A stretch of DNA of 64,000 nucleotides from Mixophyes australis (Eukaryota; Chordata; Amphibia; Anura; Limnodynastidae): positions 297,629,565 through 297,693,564 of the forward strand of contig JAVHZZ010000003.1 in the NCBI GenBank assembly GCA_036250195.1. Direction: 5' to 3'. Below, piece by piece: positions 24,301 to 36,300 of this stretch. A program made the translations under genes and the position numbers. Below the pieces are notes generated by a model. The model had not been told where the DNA came from. It did no database searches and worked only from the letters and a program-made list of their open reading frames with translations. Numbering within the stretch: position 1 is the stretch's first letter; each line of letters begins with the position of its first letter.

Positions 24301-27300
24301 CGTTGACACATTGGGGTATAGTAGGCGGTCCTGGAGTCAGGGGCACTTTAAACTAAAAGTGTTGGGAGGACAGGTCCACCTCTACTATGTCCCTCCTATA
24401 GGAACTATATCTTTAGTTTATTTTAAGTGCCCTGGGAGCCAGACATGTATTTTTTAGGGCTCTTGCCCTGCATTTTTGTTTTATTTTATAATTTTTTTAC
24501 TTTGTCAAGGCGTTGGGCTCAGGGATAGAGATATATATATATATATATATATCTCAAAATGGAGTCGCTACGATTTATCGTGACGGGCATAGAACTGGAG
24601 GAGTTCCTTGCTTCCCTAAACATAAAGGATCCCTATGTCCATGTTTTCATCTGGGAGGGGCATCAGTATCTCCTTCACAATGGCTGTCATCAATTTTCTC
24701 TTTTGCTCTTAGGGCATTACAGTTGTCCCTTACTTGGACGATCTGTTGCCGAAGGCCCCATCCAGGGCCGCCGAGAGGGGGGGGGAGCGGGTACAGTTTA
24801 CCCGGGCCCGGCCATGCCAGGGGGCCCGGGCCGGGCCCTCGCTGCTAATAAAATTTATTTATTTTCTTATTTTATTTTTCTCTCTTGCGGTATTTTTTTT
24901 TTACCTTTTTTTTTTTTTTTTTCGCGGGGGGGGGGGGGGACAGGGGGGGGTCTTGGGTTTCTTGGGAGCTGTAAGAAAAAATAAATAATAAAAAAAAAAA
25001 ATACTCACGTGATCGCGCGGCGCCGTGTCCCTCCTCTCCTCCATTCACACTGACTGCCGGGCGTGACGTCATCAAGTCACGCCTGTCAGTCAGTGAGGAG
25101 CGCCGCAGCCAGCATGAAGAAAGAAGACAGAAGAGGAGACAGAAGAGCAGAAAAGAAAAGAAAGAAGTTGACAAAAGGTAAGTAAAGAAACGGAGAGGCT
25201 AGGGGAGGAAAACAGGGAGGGACAGTACTATAAAGAAAGGGGACAGAGAAACAGAGGAGGAAAAAAAGGAGAGAGCCACAGAGTAATAAAAAAAAAAGTG
25301 GGAGAGAGGAACAGAGGAGGAAAAAAAGGAGAGAGCCACAGGGGAATGAAAAAAAAATTAGGGAGAGAGGAACAGAGGAGGGAAAAAAAGTGGGAGAGAG
25401 GAACAGAGGAGGAAAAAAAAGTGGGAGAGAGGAACAGAGGAGGAAAAAAAGGAGAGAGCCACAGGGGAATAAAAAAAAAGTGGGAGAGAGGAACAGAGGA
25501 GGAAAAAAAGGAGAGAGCCACAGGGGAATAAAACAAAAAATTGGGGAGAGAGGAACAGAGGAGGGAAAAAAAGTGGGAGAGAGGAACAGAGGAGGAAAAA
25601 AAAGGAGAGAGCCACAGAGGAATAAAAAAAAATTGGGGAGAGAGGAACAGAGGAGGGAAAAAAAGTGGGAGAGAGGAACAGAGGAGGAAAAAAAAGTGGG
25701 AGAGAGGAACAGAGGAGGAAAAAAAGTGGGAGAGAGGAACAGAGGAATAAAAAAAGTGGGAGAGAGGCACAAAGTAAAAAAGAAGGGGGAAAAGCAGCAT
25801 GGAGGTCGCAGTGTGAGCATAAGGGGGTACAGTGTAGTTGTGATGAAGGGGCACAGTAATGTGTGTGATGGCACAGGGGGCTTGTTGCAATGTAGTGTGT
25901 GTGAGGTAGGTGGCGGCTAATTAATGGGCGCTATTTTGTTTGTAGGGTGATGGTGAGGCAATTTAATAGTAGGGACTATTAATTTAAGATGGGGTGGTTT
26001 GGGGGCTATTGAATCTTGGGGTGAGTTTAGGGAGAATGAGGTCTATTTATTAAATGTGACTATGAATTATTTAATGGCAGTGATGGTTGCGGGAAATAGG
26101 TATTGCTGGGGCTGTTTGCAGGAAGTGAAATTGGTTTATTTATTAAATGTGAATACTATTATTTTAATGTTGGGTCTGGAGGAAGGCCTAATTATTAATC
26201 GTGAGTGCTATTGATTTAAGGCCGGGGCTGGCTGTAATTTTTTAAATGTAGCCATTTTTTTTTCAAAATAGGTCCTTCAACATTCCTGGATCCGGACAAG
26301 CCACAACTAAAGAAACCAGCAGCCACAGGTGGAGAAAGTGAGAAGAACAGGTAGGAGAGAGCAGCACAGTGTGTGAAATGTTGTGATTCTAGTAGGGACA
26401 ATACCAATTTTTGGTGAATGTTGTGCCCAATGTAAGGTGTAGGCCAAGACTGAACTGTTTGTGTACACACTGCATTGTTTGTATACTACACTGTGGTGGT
26501 AGATGTCCTGAAAGTCAGGAGTGCTTGAACATATGTGACGCTCCGGCGAATTGAGAGCCTAGTGGTTTTTATGTTAGCCACGCCCCAATTGCACGTTTGC
26601 CACGCGCCCCAAATGCATGACCACACCTCCCAAAATTTTTGCACCGCCATTTGGCTAGCCACGCCCCTGAATGTATGACCATACACCTAAATTTTTTTGC
26701 GCCGCCATAAGGCGGCGCAAAAAAATTTTGGGTCTTACTTGAATATGAGGGGGGCCCCATGAATTTGTTGTACCCGGGCCCTGAATTCTTCTTGGCAGCC
26801 CTGGCCCCATCTTACTCGGTTCTGCTCCACCATCTTTGCCTAACAAGATCCTTCTTGGAAGCACACATTTGGATCATCAACTGGCTCAAATTTTTCTTAA
26901 TTCCAGCACAGAGGATGCGTTTTTGAGCCTCAATTTCGACATCAGGTGTCAGTGGGTGTTTCTTCCAGAAGACAAGGTTCTCTTGTCTCCTGTCCAAGAC
27001 CAGGTCCTTCCTGGCAAAGCAGGAAGTTGTTGGGCACCTTGGTAACCATATTTTAAGTGGTTCTCTTTGCCAAATTTCTTTCTCAGATGTTCCAGAGGGA
27101 GCTTCTTCGGAAGTGTTCGAAATATCCTATCTTATCTGGACAGACTGTTCATCAGGTTGTCCTCGACAGTTTGCCACTCCCTCCTCTAGTGGTTGGACCT
27201 GTCGCTTCTTACTATAGGTCTTTCCATCCAATCTTGGGAGTGGATACTAGTGACCATGAATGCCAGTTTGTTGGGATGGGGCGTGGTCATTGGTGCTCTC

Positions 27301-30300
27301 CAGTTCCAGTGCTTTCAGGAGGCACTTCTGCCTATGAAAGTGCTTGAACTATTTGTGGTTTACAGACTGCTGGTACATGCTCAGAGGCTGCTAGCGGCAA
27401 ACGTGTGAAGGCGGACAATGCAATGATGGTAGCTTACCTGAACTATCAAGTGGGGCACCCGCAACGCAATGGCCATGATGGTGACAACGAGGATCATGTC
27501 CTGTGCAGAATGTCACGTTCCAGGTGTGGAAAACTGGGAGGCCGATTACCTCAGTTGCAATCAAGTCCATCCTGGAGACTGGTCTCTCCACAAAGACGTG
27601 TTTGCCCTTTGGTTCAGCGTTGGGGTTGGCTAGAGATAGATCACATAGCATCCCGTCTGAACTTCAAGGTTCCTCTCTTCTGTGCAAAGTCCCTGGATCC
27701 AGCCGCAGGGTAAATTGATGCAATCATGATTCTGTGGCGTCTGGTGTACTTGTTTCTGCCGCAGGTGCCCTAGAAGCTCAAGAGGGAGAGGGTACTAGCC
27801 ATCTTGGTAGGCCCAGACTAACCCCGCATGTACCATCATGTTGCCTCCTCGTTCAAACCTCCATTTCTTCCCTCAGGCGGGTCTCAACAAAGGTCTCCGC
27901 TTATCTTTTTTAAAGATGCAGGTTTCAGAGCTGTCCATCTTTTTCCAGGGCAAGTTGGCAAGTCTAAAGGATGTCCAGACCTTCCTGCAGGGGGTTCTTC
28001 ATGCTCATCCCTTTTTTGTGCACCTGGTTAAACTCTGGAGCCTTCATCTGGTACTATGGACCCTTACTAGAGAGCCCTTTGAAACATTGGAGTCTGTAGA
28101 TCTCTGTTATATTACCTGGAAGGTAGAATTTTTACTTGTCTCATCGGCGCGTCAGGTGTCCGAGTTGGGGGCTTTCTTGGGTTTCCTCTGGACTAAGCAG
28201 TGCATCACACTAAGCCCTCTTCTGTCCCTAAGGTGGTCCCCTGGTTTCATTTAAACCAGGAGTTTGTTGTTCCAACCTTTTCTCCACATCCGCAGTCTTC
28301 GAATCTGTCCTTGTTGCTTTTGGACAAGATCGGGGCTTTTCGGCATTATTTGGATTGTACCACTGCGGATCGAAAGACTACTGATCTGTTTATGCTGTAT
28401 GGTGCACACAAGCATGGTTAAACTTGCGTTGTGGATTACTTCCACTATTCGGCTGGCTTACGTTCAGTTGGCTCGGACAGTGTCGGTGGGCTCAACAGCT
28501 CATTCGACCAGGGCTTGTCGGTGTTTCATGGGCCGCGAGTCATGATTCTTCGGCCGAACAGTTGCGCCGGGCTGCTACTTGGTCATCTGTACATACCTTT
28601 GTCAAATTCTACAAGTAGCAGGACTTTGCATCTCAGGAGGCTAGCTTTGGGTGCAAGGTTTTGCGTGCAGTCATTTCAGAGCAATCCCTCCCTTAGGGGC
28701 AGCTTTAAAATGGCCCCAATGTTTTGCAGTGTTCCCCAATAGATCGACAGAGAAAATAAATTTTTTGTTCCTCCGGTAAAACCTGTTTCTCCTAGTCCAG
28801 TGGGGGACACTGTGCTCCCACCGTTTGCGCTGATTGTCTGCTGGTTGTCTGTTTTGTTTTTTCTTTACCTTGTTAGGCCCTCTCTTTTGGACTTTTAAAA
28901 TAACCGAAGTAATAGTTCCTATAGAAAGGGGCATAGTAGGGGTAAAGCTACCTCGTAATACTTTTAGTTTAAAATGCCCTTGACTTCATAACCACCTACT
29001 ATACCCCAAAGTGTCACAGTGTCCCCCCAATGGACTAAAAGAAACAGATTTTACGGTGAGTAACAAAAATCCTATTTTTATGACATGTCAATTCTCATGG
29101 AGATAACATTTTTAGTTCTTATTCCACCTAATTGAATTTCATTTTACTCTTATTTTCAGGTCAGATGAGCTTTCTTTTGGTTGCACATTAGAATAATTAT
29201 AAATAAATATAGTTTTTTTTGAATGGCCATTGTAAAGGGAAAAATATTGACATAGAAACGAAATACTTTTTATTTGATTCTTCACATAGTTACTTTCACA
29301 CAATTATAAAATTTCCAAATAATTTCCCACAACATGTAATTAACTAGTTCCAAGTTTTATATATGTGCTTTATTAAAGGTTTGACAGTTATAGGGAACTG
29401 GAACTAAGGCTTACACAATAATTTTATACATTTTTTTTCTCCTTATGGTATATACACAGATACACAGACTACGATACAATTGTTAAAAGACAGTTAGTCG
29501 GCTGCCTAGTAACGACTATTGAAGTCTAGAGTCTAATCAGCAGCCACATGTGTCGCATCTCTCTCGGCTGGTTGCTTTGACAGCAAAAACCAGTGTCCTC
29601 GCTCTGTTTACTGATTTTTCTGTGTTTAGCTGGTTGCTAAGCACCAGCTGCGTAGCATTTCTATTCAGTACAGGTGCAGGCTAATTAGATCTTTGGGAGT
29701 GCCTATTCATGTAGGTTATTCAACCTTAATAAAGCTGATAAACCCCTACTACTACTACTATGGGTGAAGTCCAAGGGCAACCGAGTATTGGTGAACACAT
29801 AACGTTCTATAAGAAAGGGGGCTGCTAAAGATGAAAACATCACAAAGAGGTTCTAAGGGCAATTTCCAAACTGTAAGTGCAACACAAGTGTTATTGTGAC
29901 AGTATGAAAGTGTGTTTGGTGACCATGCTGTTGATTGTATGGAACTGCTTTAAAAAATGCACGGCATATACTGTATGATTACAGTTTGCAACAAGGGTTG
30001 TGGTGTATCTCTCACTGCTAAAAGAGAGGCACAAAATGTACTTTACTATTCATAATATCTACAAAAATGAGATTTCCAGTACTTTCCCAGGACACACATC
30101 AGACAGAAACAGGCATGTTCCTTCCAATTTACTGATAGAAAACCTGACAGAGGATAAAAACTCTTCCCTCCTACCTCTTCTCAGTATATTCCTGTCTCAT
30201 TGAGGTAGTTTGGGCCTAAAGGTTTGCTTACCTTCCAGATGGCTGGTGGTAGCCCCGGATAGACCCCTCTCTGGGCCAGACATGTTCCGACGAAGGAGGC

Positions 30301-33300
30301 AGAGGATGTGCATTGCAAGGTGGCTGGTGGGAAAAAAGATTTTTACTCACCGTAAAATCGATTTGTCTTACTCCATTGGGGGACACTGGGAGACAATGGG
30401 GATATAGTAGTGGGACTAGGAGTTTAGACACTTATCATCTTCTTTGATCTTCACTCTCCTCCCCTACTATGCCCCTCCTCTCCTGTAGATACCTCAGTTT
30501 TGACTAACCAAGCATATGAGGAAGGAGAGCCCTGTAGGGCAAAGAATAGAAGCATAAAACTCACACAACAGAACTATTTACAGAGCAAGGGAGAATGCTC
30601 AGTGTCCCCCAGTGGAGTAAGAGAAATCGATTTTACGATTAGTACAAATCTTCCTTTCTCTTTCCTATCATTCGGGACGCTGCGAGACATTGGGGACATA
30701 CCAAAGCTGCCTCTAAGGGAGGGAATGCTCTTGAATGGCTTCACGCAATACCTTGCGCGCGAAATCTCGCATCAGAGGATGCAAAGCCCTGCAACCTGTA
30801 GAATTTAGAGAATATATGGACAGATGACCATGTAGCCGCTCTGCATAGTTGAAGCCCCATGACGTACCGCCCAAGAAGCGTCAACAGCTCTGGTAGAGTG
30901 AGCCTTCAACGATATCGGACAGGCAGAGATGCTCGAGCATAAGCCAGTCTAATAGTGGTAGTGATCCAGCGGGCAAGTGACTGTTTGGAAGCCAGCCGAC
31001 CCTGCTTTTGAGCATCATAAAGAACAAAAAGATCCTTGGTCTTAGGGACAGAGGTTGTGCTGTCAACATAACACCGAAGAGCGCGAACCACATCCAGCAA
31101 CAGTAACTCGTCATTTGAAGAGGAAGAAAAAGAAGGAGGGGGACGGAAAGCCGGGGACACAATCTCTTCATTTAAGTGAAACCTGGACACAACCTTCAGG
31201 ATAAAGGAGGGTTTGGTGCGAAGAACCGCTTATCTTCGTGGAAAATCTGGAAAGGAGAAGTGCTACAGAGCACTGCTAATTCCAATACTCTACAAGCTGA
31301 CAATATAGCTAACAGGAATACCGTCTTCCAAGTTAGATGGCGCAAATCCACCGAATCTAGAGGTTCAAATGGCGTATGGATGCATTGAGTACCAGATTGA
31401 GGTCCCAAGGCTCTACTGGATTAACAAAGGGGGGCTGCACATGAAGGACCCCCTGCAGGAAGGTCTGAACATCCCTAACAGCCGCCAGCTTCTGCTGAAA
31501 ATGAATGGAGAGTGCCGAGACCACAACCTTAAGGGATCCCAGATGGAGCCCCTTATCTAGACCGGTCTGCAGGAAGGCCAGCAAACTTGGAAAGGCTTAA
31601 CTTGGATGTGTGGAAACCCTGGGCCTCACACCAAATTATGTATGTCCTCCAGACTCGATGATATAGGACTGAGGAGGACAACTTGTTGGCCTTGATCAGA
31701 GTACCAATAACCTCTCGTGAAAAACCCTTGGCCCTGAGAATTAAAGTCTCAATAGCCACGCCATCAAAGTTAGCCAATCTAAATCATGGCAGAGAAGATG
31801 ACCTTGAACGAGAAGAACCGGTCGCATCGGCAGACAGAGGGGGGGATCCGCTGCCAGACTCAGAATGTCTGAAAACCATGCCCTGCGCGGCCAATGAGGG
31901 GCTACCAGAATTGCTGGAACCCGCTTTCTCTTTAACTGTTTTAGTAGCCGCGAGAGCATGGGTATCAGAGGAACCAGGTACACTAGCTGGAAGTGCCATG
32001 GATCTGTCATGGCATCCGTGAAATGTGCAGTACAGGGGGACTTGATGGTTTAGTCTGGACGCCATGAGATCGATCTCCGGCATGCCCCAGCATTCTTCTA
32101 GGAGGGCAAAGATCCGCTTGTTGAGAGACCATATGCCTGGGTGAACCCTCTGCCTGCTGAGGAAGTCGAACTCCCAATTTTCGACGCCTGGAATCTAAAC
32201 AGTCGAAATCTGGGGTACTTGGTGCTCCACCCATATCATGATCCTGGCTGTCTTCTGCATGGCCCCTACACTGTGAGTTCCCTCTTCGTGATTCAGATAT
32301 GCCACGGCCATGGCATTGTCTGACTGAATCTGAAGAGATTTCCCTGCCAGAAACCTCTGTGCTTGCATCAGCGTCCTGTACACCGCTCTGAGTTCTAGGA
32401 CGTTCATCGGGAGTGTGGCCTCTTGGGGGGACCCTGTTATCCCTCCCCAGCCTAGCAGATTTGTGTCTGTCGTAACTAATGTCCATGGGCCGGTCTGAAG
32501 GGTCTGACCCTTCTCCAGATTTTGTTTGGATAACGACCATGCCAGTGAAAGACCAGAGGGATTCGACAGGTGAATGATTTGCCTGTCTAAATGCTCCTGA
32601 GGTCCCGACCACTTTCAGAGAGTCTCCTGTTGAAGAGGGCGAGAGTGGAATTGTGCAAAGGGCAGGGCCTCGAACACTAAAACCATTGTTCCCAGGAGTT
32701 TCATGCAGCTGAGGAGAGATACCTCTTAACGCACAAGAAGGGTCCTGGTTCTGCACAAGAGAGCGACCTTGTTTTCACTTTGTCGAACATGAGACCCAGG
32801 AAGCGCATTCGCTGTGCCGGAATTAGAGATGATTTGGGTAAATTCAGAATCCACTCATGAGCTTCCAGAAACTGCATAGTGGTCTGGATGTGCCGATTTA
32901 AGAGCGATGCCGGTGCTTTCAGAAAGAGATTGTCTAAATAGGGAACTATTGTGACTCCCTACTGCCGCAGGAGCCCCGCCATGATCGCTATGATCTTGGT
33001 GAACACTCAGAAAGCGGTTGCGCCTGAGGTGAAAAACCATTGTGGTGGGAACTGAACTAGGTCTATGAAATAGCCCAGGGACACAATCCTCGTGTCCAAA
33101 CGTCCTTGGTGGATGCCCGCCAATGGCGCTGGAAAAGGAAGAAGACGTTCCCCCACCACAGATTCCTGTGGGGTAAGACTGTCACGCTGTGGGTTTATCA
33201 CCAGGTCTCGAGGCTCCTCCCCCCCTAACAGCACCCCTGCCTCTGCTATACACTCCCCTGGGGGCAGAGGATTGGCCTCTCGACAGGGTGCCCCGGCCTC

Positions 33301-36300
33301 GGGCAAAGGAACGAAAGGACCGAAAACGTCCTTGTCGTGGTCTACTGGAACCCATGTGAAGAGCGTTGCTTTTTCTTCCTGTGGCCACCTGAATGACCTT
33401 CTCTAGCTCTGATCAGAAGAGAGTAACCCTATCAAAGGGCAAACCCTCTAGAGCTCAATTTGAATCAGCATCCACTGCCCAAGAGCATAACCTTAAAGTA
33501 CGATGAGCTGCAATAATGATGGCCGAGAATCTAGAATTGATGGACACAGCATCCATGGCTGCCTGGCCTACATAATCAGATGTCTCCTGAATATGCATCT
33601 TGAATGCCTTGACGTTATCTTGAATGCCTTTAACTAACTGCTCAGCCCATAGCTGAATAGCCTTGTTGGTCCAGGCCACCGTCATAGTGGGTCTAAACAT
33701 ACTGCCTGATGCCACATAAGCTGAGCGGAGGGGCTGATCACACTTTTTATCTGTGGGACGCCTCAGTGAAACCTGGTCCTGGGTGGGAATCGCTGAAGAG
33801 GAGGACAAACGTGCTACAGGGGTGTCAACTCTGGGGGAGGCCTCCCATTTAACGGAATCCTCTGCTGGGAGAGGGTAAAGCGACTTAAATCTGCCCGACA
33901 TCATAAACTGCTTATTTGGCCTCAGCCAGACGTCGGCTACCATTTCCATCATCTGAGGAGATAGCGGGAAGGCAGCCACCTGCGCCTTGGTTTTTTAAAA
34001 CAAAGAGAACCCCAAGGGAGGCGTTGGTTCTGGATCTTCAAAACCTGAAGTTTGTCGGATACAGCATTGCAGCACGACGATCTCCGTGTCCTAATATGGC
34101 TGCTTCCGTGCCAGGAAGTAGGAATGGGGTGGAGGGAAGTTCCTCCTCCAGATCCGCCCCGAAATTTAGCTGCCTCTATGAACTGCCGATCAGCGCATAC
34201 TTTAGTATGAATGTCAGAGTGTATTGCATCCACGCTGGAATTAGAGTGCCCAGGCAGCCTGTGCAGTGTCTCTTTAGTATACAATTCGCCTCCTAAGGAG
34301 CGCAATCGATACCTTGTCCCCTGCTGCTCATAGTCTAGGACGAAGGACTTGCCGGCATGTCCGTCGGGCGGGAGGAGGTGGATCGCTGCAGTTTTCCCGC
34401 GCGACTAAGTTACACTGTGCTTGAAAAGCAGTCCTTTTTCCTATGTGTGGCACCTAAAGCCCTAATGGCAGACACACAAAATATGGCCCCATAAGTTCAT
34501 TTCTAGGGAATGACTGCCAGCCAAGAGGTGAAGGTAAGTGAGCTATGCTGCTGCTTACCTTCGCAGGGACCCAGGGTGAATAGAGCCGACAGGCTGTTCA
34601 CCCCTCTGGGTCTTAGGATCAATCCCCCCGCTGCATCTGAAAGGGAAAATAAAATAAAAACATCTAAAACTAGACTGAGTATAGGCAGGAGCCTATATCA
34701 ACGTGTGCTATCTCCTAGGCACTTTAAAAAAAAAACTGAGGTTTCTACAGGAGAGGAAGTGCATAGTAGGGGAGGAGAGTTAAGATCAAAGAAGTTGATA
34801 AGTGCCTAAACTCCTAGTCCCACTACTATACCCCCAATGTACCCCAAACGAGCGCAGCAAACAATATTAATCCGCGAGCCGTGTCCCAGGCAAACACTCT
34901 CACGATCCCCACTGCTCTGTCTCTGAACACAGACGCTCGTTTCAAGTAAAAGGACAGTAAGGGTCCATCCATCCCCGTTATCAGACTTGGTCTGGCATTT
35001 TGAATTATTTATGGTTTTTATGTTTTATGTTCTATGTTATGAAGTTTTTTATACATTATTCGAATAAATTGTGTAAATGATTTTACACTACGGAGAATTT
35101 TTTTCTTTTTTTGCTCTGATTATGGTCGAGTGGAATTTCGTTTTGGAAGGCTTATTCTATAGGAGGAGCGGTATTATATGTATATGCCTTGTTATCTATG
35201 TCATCTGGTGAGTGTATACCCTTGAGGGGTTAAGAGTATCCTCTATATCACGTGGTGTTTCATGCCTCTTTAATCATCGCACGGGCACTAAAGGGATACT
35301 ATTCATCATCTTATCAGATCTACAGGTTGTACTATGTTTTGTATTTTGTTTTTTTCTATATATATCCACGGGAAAAACTTGAAGTAATTGGAAATCCTAC
35401 AGAAGATCCACCTACATCCCATTGGATTTAAGGACATTGAAGAACTGTTACATGAACTTTACTTCTTGTCCTCATCTAATGTTTGGTTATTTATTGCTCG
35501 TCTTTTGGATAGATTACTGTCCTAGATTCTATAATATGTCATTTAGTAATTAGCTGTCTTTTCAGAGATTTATACCTCTTGATTGGCGCCTGTCAGCAAT
35601 TTTTTTGTGTTATTAATTTTACTAGTCATATCAATATTTGATGTATTTATATATGTGCTTTTATATAAATTTAAATTATTCTTGACAAATGCTTGCAGAC
35701 GTTTCTACACCCATTTGCAATAGTTACATCCTAAATGGCTGTGTTATTAGTTGTAACCAATGTTCCTTGTATGTCGTTCCGTTGGTATTGTAAAATTAAA
35801 TCTTTACTATTTGCTGTTAGTTACTTCATGAGTACTGGATGGTCCTGCGGAATCATGTTTCGGCTATTGATGAGCTTGCTATGGCAAGCCAGCGCCTCAG
35901 AGTCCGTCTCCCTGATGAACCCAAGCCTAACCCTCCTGTCCTCCACATCATTGAACCACATGAGGTAAGCTGGATCATACAATGACCTTCAGGGTCATGC
36001 CTGACCTTTCTCCGCTGTATTTTTCCATGTCAAGAGCAATGTACAATTGTATGTGACAATTGTGCAGATTTGTTCTATATATTATGATTACTTTTCTGCT
36101 ATGTTAATTTAATTCCATATTTTTATAGCAGCTCTACATGGGACTGAGCCCGTATTTTGCTGAGCTAAATCACGTGCATAATTACCACTTTATAGGCAAC
36201 TTTATTCGATTTGTACAGACTTGATACCAGAATGTGTATTGCATCGGAGCACCATTATTAAAATGAAATATCAAATTAACTTTATTTCTAATTTGACATC

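Larger units (their letters stand above)
24763..26803. mobile_element. Non-autonomous hAT element (2.04 kb) nested in DIRS copy B
   Basis: The ends are CAGGGCCGCCGAGAGG and, reverse-complemented at the right, CAGGGCTGCCAAGAAG. The 8-bp duplication GCCCCATC is perfect (24755-24762 and 26804-26811). It falls in the RT gene right after PYLDDLL. Contents: poly-T and poly-G runs (24900-24955), a possible first exon (25114-25177), a purine-rich minisatellite (25180-25790), TTTAATG-type repeats (25960-26225), a second exon remnant (26272-26350) and a perfect hairpin (26689-26728). There is no intact transposase. Confidence 0.95.
24290..29085 (+). mobile_element. DIRS-type retrotransposon, copy B, interrupted by an hAT
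   Basis: The left end carries TTTGGGGGACACG and CATTGGGGTATAGTAGG; the right end (28930-29085) has the complementary CCTACTATACCCCAAAG then CCCCAATGGACTAAAAG. An internal complementary region with CTCCTAGTCCAGTGGGGGAC is at 28790-28815. RT with [12 protein letters not shown] and the full catalytic box PYLDDLL (YLDD at 24731-24742) is followed directly by the inserted hAT. RNase H and a tyrosine recombinase lie at 26,900-28,640. Gag and the RT N-terminus are missing. Frames are broken, so the copy is dead, though it keeps YLDD. Confidence 0.85.
30321..34850 (-). mobile_element. DIRS-type retrotransposon, copy C (minus strand, near full length, dead)
   Basis: Inverted ends face each other: ATTGGGGGACACTGGGAGAC with GATATAGTAGTGGGACTAG at 30378-30420, against CTAGTCCCACTACTATACCC at 34815-34835. 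An internal complementary region with AGTGTCCCCCAGTGGAGTAA is at 30600-30620. On the minus strand, in broken frames, are Gag (33455-34305), RT (about 32850-33310, with PYLDN in place of YLDD), RNase H (32195-32407, with VLELRAVY and [14 protein letters not shown]) and tyrosine recombinase (30880-31600). It is opposite in direction to SHPRH and to copy B. Confidence 0.85.

Noticed and set aside
25086..25920. 262-, 220- and 176-codon ORFs in both strands
   Set aside because: Produced by the purine-rich minisatellite within the hAT at 24763-26803. Repetitive low-complexity translations in overlapping frames.
32007..32756. 249-codon minus-strand ORF as a separate host gene
   Set aside because: It lies in DIRS copy C pol and is mostly the wrong frame relative to the RNase H motifs.
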